Assembly: GCA_046732255.1 (NCBI GenBank)
Contig: JBKPMR010000017.1
Location: forward strand, 1-64,000
From: DATBLE01 sp046732255
Lineage (GTDB): Bacteria; Actinomycetota; Thermoleophilia; Gaiellales; Gaiellaceae
Direction: 5' to 3'
DNA: 64,000 nt
The notes beneath the pieces were generated by a model, which saw only the letters and a program-made list of their open reading frames with translations, was not told the DNA's origin and did not search any database. Below are positions 58,453 through 64,000 of this stretch, piece by piece (the first letter of the stretch is position 1; the number at the start of each line of letters is the position of its first letter). A program made the translations under genes and the position numbers.

Positions 58453-59222
58453 CGAGCCTCGCTTACAGCGTCTCGGACACGCTCGTCCTGGCGAAGCGGA
58501 GCCTGCTCCGGATCCCGCGCCAGCCCGACCTGCTGGTCGGTTTCACCGTGCAGCCGATCATGTTCGTGCTGCTGTTCGTGTACGTCTTCGGCGGCGCGAT
58601 CTCGACGCCGGGGCTCGACTACGTCGACTTCCTGATCCCTGGGATCATCGTCCAGTCCATGACCTTCGGTGGGTTCGTCACCGCGCTGGGGCTCTCGGAG
58701 GATCTGAAGAAGGGCCTGATCGACCGCTTCCGTTCCCTGCCGATGTCGCGCGCCGCGGTGCTGACGGGCAGGACGCTCGCTGACGGAGCGACGAACGTCG
58801 TGCAGCTCGCCGTCATGCTCGGAGTCGGGTTCGCGGTCGGCTTCCGTTTCTCGACCGACGTGCCGAGCGTCGTCGCCGGCATCGCCCTGTGCCTGTTGAT
58901 CGGCTACGCGTTCTCGTGGGTGTTCGCCTTCATCGGCCTGACCGCATCGTCGCCGGAGGCCGCGAACGCCTACGGGTTCACGATCCTGTTCCCGCTCACG
59001 TTCGTCTCCTCGGCGTTCGTGCCCGTCAAGTCGATGCCGAGCTGGCTGCAGCCGATCGCGGAGAACAACCCGTTCACGCACATGGTCAACGCGGTGCGCG
59101 CGCTATTCGTCGGCACTCCGGCCGGCGACCACGTCTGGCTCGCCGTCCTCTGGTCGCTCGGGATCATCGTCGTCTTCGGAACGCTCGCCGTCTGGCGCTA
59201 TCGCCACGCGGTCGGCCGCTAG
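58449..59222 (+). CDS. ABC transporter permease, DrrB type
   Basis: 257 residues, six membrane helices of the ABC-2 type: PIMFVLLFVYVFGGAISTPG, FLIPGIIVQSMTFGGFVTAL, YAFSWVFAFIGLTASSPEAA and the final LWSLGIIVVFGTLAVWRYRH. It contains the ABC-2 motif DRFRSLPMSRAAVLTGR. It forms the membrane part of the exporter with the upstream ATPase. Confidence 0.9.
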   Translation: MTSLAYSVSDTLVLAKRSLLRIPRQPDLLVGFTVQPIMFVLLFVYVFGGAISTPGLDYVDFLIPGIIVQSMTFGGFVTALGLSEDLKKGLIDRFRSLPMSRAAVLTGRTLADGATNVVQLAVMLGVGFAVGFRFSTDVPSVVAGIALCLLIGYAFSWVFAFIGLTASSPEAANAYGFTILFPLTFVSSAFVPVKSMPSWLQPIAENNPFTHMVNAVRALFVGTPAGDHVWLAVLWSLGIIVVFGTLAVWRYRHAVGR

Positions 59223-59223
59223 A

Positions 59224-61023
59224 TCAGGCGACCTCGGCGGCCCAGTCGCCGTACAGGCTTGTGTACAGCCCGCGGCGGGCGAGGAGCTCGGCGTGCGATC
59301 CCTGTTCGACGATCCGGCCGTGCTCGAGGACGACGATCAGGTCGGCGTCGCGGATCGTGGAGAGGCGGTGGGCGATGATGAACGCAGTCCGGCCGGCGAG
59401 CAGCGTGCGGAGCGCGGACTCGATCCGCCGTTCGGTGCCGATGTCGACCGACGAGGTCGCCTCGTCGAGGACGAGGATCTGGGGATCGGCGAGCAGCGCG
59501 CGGGCGAAGGCGACCAGCTGACGCTGCCCGAGCGAGAGACGCGAGCCGCGCTCGCCGAGCTCTGTGTCGTAGCCGTCCTCGAGGGCCAGGATGAACTCGT
59601 GCGCGCCGACCGCCTGGGCGGCGGCGGCGACCTGCGCGTCGGTCGCGTCGGGCCGGCCGAAGGCGATGTTCTCGCGGACGGTGCCGGCGAAGAGGAAGCC
59701 CTCCTGCGGGACGACGCCGAGCTGGCGGCGGAGCGACGCCTGGGTGACGTGGCGGAGGTCGGTGCCGTCGAGCGTGATGCGTCCGTGCGTCGGGTCGTAG
59801 AACCGGGCGAGCAGCTTCGCGATCGTCGACTTGCCGGCGCCGGTGTGCCCGACCAGGGCCACGGTGGTGCCGGCGGGGACGTCGAGGTCGATGCCGTGCA
59901 GCACCTCGTCTCCGCGGCCGTACGTGAACCGAACGCCGTCGAACGCGACGGCACCCTCGAGCTGCCCGAGTTCGCGCGCGTCCGCGTCGTCGACCACCTC
60001 CGGCCGCTCGTCGAGCAGGTCGTTGATCTTGTCCAGCGCAGCCGTTGCCGAGAGGAACGTCCCGTACAGCTGGGACAGCTGCTGCACCGGGTCGAAGAAG
60101 TTCTGGACATAGAGCATGAAGGCGAACAGCGTCCCGATCTCGATCGCGTTCTGGAAGTACAGGTGCCCGCCGTAGCCGAGCACGATCGCGAGCGCGATCG
60201 TCGAGAGCAGGTCGACGAACGGGAAGTACCAGGCGTTCAGCACGACCGTCTGCTGGTTCGACTGCCGGTAGCGCTCGCTGACCTCGCGGAAGTTGCGGAT
60301 GTTGATCTGCTCGCGGGTGAACGCCTGGACGACCCGCATCCCGGCGATGTCCTCCGCGAGCGTCGCCGTGACGAGCCCGAGGCGCTCGCGGACGGCCCGG
60401 TAGGCGCGCGTCGAGTACCGGCGGAAGAGCACCGTTCCGACGCTCATCACGGGGATCACCGTCAGGGTCGCGAGCGCGAGCCGCCAGTCGAGGACGAACA
60501 GCAGGATCGCCGTGCCGACGAGTGTGAGCGTGCTCTGGACGAGGCCCGACACACCGTCCGTGACCAGCTGGTCGAGCGCCTCGACGTCGTTCGTGAGCCG
60601 GCTGATCACCACGCCCGCGCGGTTCCGCTCGTAGAAGCCGAGGGAGAGCCGCTGGAGGTGCTCGAAGATGGTCATCCGGAGATCGGCCAGCATCCGCTCG
60701 CCGACCCAGCCGGTCAGGTACGTCTGCGCGTACGTCATCCCCCAGTTCGCGAGGCCGGCGACGAGGAAGAGCGCGACGACGAGGTAGAGCTTCCCGCCGC
60801 CGTTGACCGCGTCGTCCAGCGCGTACTTGGCCAGGAACGGGGGCGCGAGCGCGATCACCGTCGCCAGCAGCAGCGTGAGCACGGAGAGGATCGCCCGGCC
60901 GCGGTAGGGAATGATCAGCCCGATCAGGGTCGCGAAACGCCGGCGCGTCTGGCGCCAGGACCAGTCGCGCACGCGGACGCCGCGCTCCTCGAGCAGGTGG
61001 CTCCCGGCCTGGTAGATCTTCAC
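59224..61023 (-). CDS. ABC exporter half-transporter, canonical ATP site subunit
   Basis: 599 residues. Six-helix membrane domain, then the nucleotide-binding domain: Walker A GHTGAGKSTIAKLL, signature LSLGQRQLVAFARAL and Walker B ILVLDEATSSVD with the catalytic Glu. The signature has Leu instead of Gly (LSLGQ). Together with the subunit encoded at 61020-62810 it should form a heterodimer of the BmrCD/TM287-288 kind. GTG 61023 overlaps the upstream stop. Confidence 0.93.
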   Translation of the reverse strand: MKIYQAGSHLLEERGVRVRDWSWRQTRRRFATLIGLIIPYRGRAILSVLTLLLATVIALAPPFLAKYALDDAVNGGGKLYLVVALFLVAGLANWGMTYAQTYLTGWVGERMLADLRMTIFEHLQRLSLGFYERNRAGVVISRLTNDVEALDQLVTDGVSGLVQSTLTLVGTAILLFVLDWRLALATLTVIPVMSVGTVLFRRYSTRAYRAVRERLGLVTATLAEDIAGMRVVQAFTREQINIRNFREVSERYRQSNQQTVVLNAWYFPFVDLLSTIALAIVLGYGGHLYFQNAIEIGTLFAFMLYVQNFFDPVQQLSQLYGTFLSATAALDKINDLLDERPEVVDDADARELGQLEGAVAFDGVRFTYGRGDEVLHGIDLDVPAGTTVALVGHTGAGKSTIAKLLARFYDPTHGRITLDGTDLRHVTQASLRRQLGVVPQEGFLFAGTVRENIAFGRPDATDAQVAAAAQAVGAHEFILALEDGYDTELGERGSRLSLGQRQLVAFARALLADPQILVLDEATSSVDIGTERRIESALRTLLAGRTAFIIAHRLSTIRDADLIVVLEHGRIVEQGSHAELLARRGLYTSLYGDWAAEVA

Positions 61024-62810
61024 GCGACCTCCTCGACGGTGGCACGGGCCTCGACCGCGTCCGCGAACTGCCGCTCGAGCAGCCCGTGCTCGTAGATCTC
61101 CCGGTAGATCGGGCTGCGCACGATCAGGTCGTCGTGCGTGCCGCGCGCGGCGATCCGGCCCTCATCCAGCACCACGATCTCGTCGGCGAGCGCGATCGTG
61201 GAGAGCCGGTGGGCGATGATGAACGTCGTCCGGCCGGCCATCGCGCCGCGCAACCCGATCCGGATCAGCGCCTCGGTCGAGGCGTCGACGGAGGCGGTTG
61301 CGTCGTCGAGGACGAGAATCCGCGGGTCGACCGCGAGTGCGCGCGCGATCGCCAGCCGCTGCCGCTGGCCGCCCGAGAGCGTGATCCCACGCTCGCCGAT
61401 CACGGTGTCGTAGCCCTGCGGCAGCCGCTCGATGAACTCGTGCGCCTGTGCCGCGCGCGCGACTTCCTCCACCGCCGATTGGGGCAGGTCGCCCGCGCCG
61501 AAGGCGATGTTCTCCCGAACGGTCGCCGAGAACAGGAACGGGTCCTGCGAGATCAGCCCGACCGCGCGCCGCAGCGAGGCGAGTCTGAGGTCGCGGACGT
61601 CGTGGCCGTCGACGGTGACGCGACCGCCCGTGACGTCGTAGAACCGCGGCACGAGCGAGGTCAGCGTCGTCTTCCCGGAGCCGGTGTGCCCGATCAGCGC
61701 GATCGTCCGCCCGGCGGGGACGTCGAGGTCGACCTCGCGTAGCACTGCACGATCCGCGAGGTACTCGAAGGAGACGCCCTCGAAGCGCACGTCGCCCGGG
61801 CCCGGCGGCAGCTCGATTGCACCCGGGCGGTCGGCGACGTCCTCCGGCTCGTCCATCACCTGGAACATCCGCTCGCCGGACGCCGTCGCCCGCTGCGCCT
61901 GCCCGATCCACATGCCGAGCGACCGCAGCGGCAGGACGAGCATGCCGAGGTAGAGGTTGAACGAGACGAAGGCGCCGATCGACAGCGTGTCGTGCCGGAC
62001 CATGGTCGCGCCGATCAGCAGCACGGCCGCCTGCGCGAGCATCGGCACGAACGAGATCAGCGGCACGTAGAAAGCGCGCTGGCGGTTCGCCGTGATCGTC
62101 TGCGCGAAGACCGCTTCCGAGCGACGCCGGAACTTCGCTTCCTCGGCCGGCTCCTGCGCGAACGCCTTGACGACGTGGACGCCGACGATGCTCTCCTCCG
62201 CGACCGTCGTGACGTCGGCGAGCTTCTGCTGGACGTCACGAAGCGTCGGGTGCGAGACACGGCTGTAGCGGTAGGCGAGGACCGTCAGGACCGGAACGAT
62301 CGCCAGCGAGATCAGCGCCAGCTCCCACTGGACGAAGAACAGCACGACGGTCACGGACAGCACCGTCAGGATGTTCTGGAAGAAGAAGATCAGCCCGTAG
62401 CCGAGGAAGAAGCGGACGCCCTGGAGGTCGACCGTCGCCCGGGACATGAGCTGTCCGGTCTGGTGGGTGTCGTAGAAGCGGAACGACAGCCGGACGAGAC
62501 GCGCGTAGAGCGCGTTCCGCAGGTCGAGCTCGACGCCGAGTGCCTGCTTTCCGGAGATCAACCGCCGTCCGACCATCAGCCCCGCCTTCAGCACGCCGAG
62601 CCCGACGATCGTCCAGATGTACATCGACAGCCGTCCTGTGTCGTGGGGGACGATCGCGTTGTTGATCACGCCGCCGACCACCCAGACGAGCGCGATCTGT
62701 GCCGCCTGCGAGCCGCACGCGAGCACGATCGAGACGACGAGCGAGACCTTGTACGGCTTCAGGAAGCCGAGCAGCCTGACGAACGTGCGCCGGTAGGGGG
62801 CCGCGGACAT
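61020..62810 (-). CDS. ABC exporter half-transporter, degenerate Walker B subunit
   Basis: 596 residues. Six-helix membrane domain (FLKPYKVSLVVSIVLACGSQ onward), then Walker A GHTGSGKTTLTSLV, signature LSGGQRQRLAIARAL and Walker B ILVLDDATASVD, where the catalytic Glu is Asp. This is the partner of the 599-residue subunit. ATG 62810 starts MSAAPYRRTFVRLLGFLKPY; the frame to 63527 is not coding. A 4-nt GTGA overlap couples the two genes. Confidence 0.93.
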   Translation of the reverse strand: MSAAPYRRTFVRLLGFLKPYKVSLVVSIVLACGSQAAQIALVWVVGGVINNAIVPHDTGRLSMYIWTIVGLGVLKAGLMVGRRLISGKQALGVELDLRNALYARLVRLSFRFYDTHQTGQLMSRATVDLQGVRFFLGYGLIFFFQNILTVLSVTVVLFFVQWELALISLAIVPVLTVLAYRYSRVSHPTLRDVQQKLADVTTVAEESIVGVHVVKAFAQEPAEEAKFRRRSEAVFAQTITANRQRAFYVPLISFVPMLAQAAVLLIGATMVRHDTLSIGAFVSFNLYLGMLVLPLRSLGMWIGQAQRATASGERMFQVMDEPEDVADRPGAIELPPGPGDVRFEGVSFEYLADRAVLREVDLDVPAGRTIALIGHTGSGKTTLTSLVPRFYDVTGGRVTVDGHDVRDLRLASLRRAVGLISQDPFLFSATVRENIAFGAGDLPQSAVEEVARAAQAHEFIERLPQGYDTVIGERGITLSGGQRQRLAIARALAVDPRILVLDDATASVDASTEALIRIGLRGAMAGRTTFIIAHRLSTIALADEIVVLDEGRIAARGTHDDLIVRSPIYREIYEHGLLERQFADAVEARATVEEVA

Positions 62811-62830
62811 AGCCGAAAGGTATCCGGCGG

Positions 62831-63454
62831 CTAGCGGCTCGCCGCCCGCGCCGCAGGCGAATCCAACCGCGCGCGAATCAGCTCCACCGCCGCGACGAGC
62901 CGCCGCCGGTTCTCCGGCGCGTTCAGCCACCGGCTCACGCCGGAAGGGTGGGGAAGGGGGATGACGGTCGCGCCCGCGTGCTCGAACATCGCGCCAATGC
63001 ACTCGTCGAGGCCGCGCACCTGCAGTAGCCGCCGCGTGGCGAGCCCGCCGACCGTGACGATCAGCTCCGGACGCAGCAGCCGCAGCTCCCAGTGGAGCCA
63101 GAAGGAGCACAGCTCTTGCTCCCGTCCGGTCGGAACCCGATCGCCGGTGCCCGACGGCGATCGACCCGGGTAGCAGCGGGTGACGGAGGCGCAGTAGAAG
63201 GTCGCGTAGAAGGTCTCCTCGTCGAGGTCGAGCCAGCGGCGGAGGTTCTGCCCGGCGCGGCCGCGCCAGGGCCGGCGCTCCTCGCCCTCGACGATCCCCG
63301 GCGACTGCCCGTAGATGTACGCGCGCTGGCCCTCGTGGCCCTCGAGCACGGGCAACGACTCGAGCGGGAAGCCGGCTTCGGAACAGGCGCGGCACCCGCG
63401 GTTGTCGCGCTGGAGCGACGTGAGCGAACGGTACGACGAGCGACGACGCGTCAA
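62831..63454 (-). CDS. Uracil-DNA glycosylase superfamily protein (family 4-like, probable [4Fe-4S])
   Basis: 207 residues. Water-activating loop YGQSPGIVEGEERRPWRGRA (family form GQAPG-E-RPF-G) and the C-terminal HPSGVSRW. Four cysteines match the family-4 iron-sulfur positions: CRAC near the N-terminus, TRCYPG and ELCSFWL. It removes uracil or other deaminated bases from DNA. ATGA overlap with the methyltransferase upstream. Confidence 0.85.
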   Translation of the reverse strand: MTRRRSSYRSLTSLQRDNRGCRACSEAGFPLESLPVLEGHEGQRAYIYGQSPGIVEGEERRPWRGRAGQNLRRWLDLDEETFYATFYCASVTRCYPGRSPSGTGDRVPTGREQELCSFWLHWELRLLRPELIVTVGGLATRRLLQVRGLDECIGAMFEHAGATVIPLPHPSGVSRWLNAPENRRRLVAAVELIRARLDSPAARAASR

Positions 63455-64000
63455 GCGACGGCGATGACGAACCAGCGACCTTCGTGGAGGATCCTGCCGC
63501 CCCCGAGCTCCGCGCGCAGATCCTCACCGGTGAAGAACCGCTTGTAGACGGTCCAGCGGGTGCCGTCGTTGAGCACGCGTTCCTGCCACTCGGCGCGCGG
63601 CTCGCCGCCGTGAAGGGCGGCGTCGAAGACGATCAGCTCGGGCGCCACGCGGCGAGCCTCCCCGAGAAAACGCTCGCGGTCGTCCTCCTCGAGGTGGCCG
63701 TAAAAATGGCTTGTGAAGACGCGCTCGAACGCCCCGTCGTCGAAGGGCAGGTCGGTGCCGTCTCCCTCGACGAAGGTCGCCTCGGGCGCCTGCGCGCGGG
63801 CGACTTCCAGCATCTCGGTGCTCTGGTCGATCCCGGTCACCTCGCCGGGGAGCAGCCGGGTGACGAAACCGGTGCCGCAGGCGACGTCGAGCGTGCGCTT
63901 CGGTGGAAGGGCCTGGATCACGTCGAATGCGAGATCGCGCTCCGCCTGCCACTCCCGGCTCCGCCGCGGCTCGTACAGACCGCGCTGGAGCCACCAGTCG
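63451..64000 (-). CDS. Class I SAM-dependent methyltransferase (partial, N-terminus off window)
   Basis: At least 183 residues. SAM loop RTLDVACGTGFVTRLLPG, motif II region GIDQSTEMLEVARAQAP, motif GDGTDLPFDDGAFERVFTSH and EARRVAPELIVFDAALHGGE. The N-terminal visible part is DWWLQRGLYEPRRSREWQAE. The substrate is unknown. It continues past the right edge of the window; the internal GTG 63921 is not the real start. Confidence 0.85.
   Translation of the reverse strand, partial: DWWLQRGLYEPRRSREWQAERDLAFDVIQALPPKRTLDVACGTGFVTRLLPGEVTGIDQSTEMLEVARAQAPEATFVEGDGTDLPFDDGAFERVFTSHFYGHLEEDDRERFLGEARRVAPELIVFDAALHGGEPRAEWQERVLNDGTRWTVYKRFFTGEDLRAELGGGRILHEGRWFVIAVA

Overview
This is a contiguous, gene-dense, very GC-rich chromosomal window. 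GTG and occasional TTG starts are common, and ATGA/GTGA/TAGTG overlaps are frequent. The gene content (mraZ-led division and cell-wall cluster, MurE with a meso-DAP motif, DrrAB-type ABC exporter, ECF sigma factor, large LuxR-type ATPase regulator, tandem-cyclase AAA protein) indicates an actinobacterium. The style of the secreted collagen-like proteins and small conserved proteins suggests Thermoleophilia (Gaiellales/Solirubrobacterales); that placement is an inference, since no rRNA or other marker is present.

Layout. 1-3.3 kb: a partial tandem class III cyclase/AAA ATPase diverges from a stand-alone cyclic-nucleotide-binding protein; then an ECF sigma factor translationally coupled to an O6-alkylguanine methyltransferase. 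3.3-3.7 kb: an array of about 60-bp hairpin repeats ending in a long palindrome, then a promoter overlapped by MraZ boxes. 3.7-26.3 kb: the dcw cluster, split in two. The first block is mraZ-rsmH-ftsL-ftsI. An island on the opposite strand follows at 7.2-14.6 kb: two collagen-like secreted proteins, a secreted HExxH metallopeptidase, a YadA-head-like repeat protein behind a (TC)15 tract, a small secreted protein, a DUF4242 protein and a 935-residue LuxR-family ATPase. The second block is murE-murF-mraY-(81-aa methyltransferase-like protein)-murD-ftsW-murG-murC-murB-ftsQ-ftsZ. 26.4-31.2 kb: glycine cleavage operon gcvT-gcvH-gcvPA-gcvPB plus one unknown gene. 31.3-43.5 kb: housekeeping and mixed genes (rlmN, threonine aldolase, beta-lactamase-like hydrolase, Ca2+/H+ antiporter, nfo, MFS, gltX, response regulator coupled to an M3-like peptidase).

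43.6-48.3 kb is the least tidy stretch. It holds a stand-alone MshEN-domain protein, a SelW-like gene whose CxxU active site is encoded with an in-frame UGA followed by a SECIS-like hairpin (the best candidate for something new here), a frameshifted CsbD-like gene, a gene with an internal amber codon and a frameshifted DUF5677-like gene. 48.5-64 kb: tRNA-Glu(CTC), membrane proteins (DUF4389, LPG-synthase-TM type, DUF1232), MFS exporter, Crp/Fnr regulator, di-CxxCH cytochrome with Crp-like palindromes upstream, tRNA-Gln(CTG), HD-domain protein, DrrAB-type exporter, an asymmetric heterodimeric ABC exporter, a family-4-like uracil-DNA glycosylase and a partial methyltransferase.

How it fits together: the two dcw blocks would supply lipid II synthesis (MurE/F/D/C/B, MraY, MurG), the septal synthase pair FtsW-FtsI, and the divisome parts FtsL, FtsQ and FtsZ. 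Dispersed GGGACAG/CTGTCCC palindromes recur at least four times, including inside one reading frame and across one stop codon.
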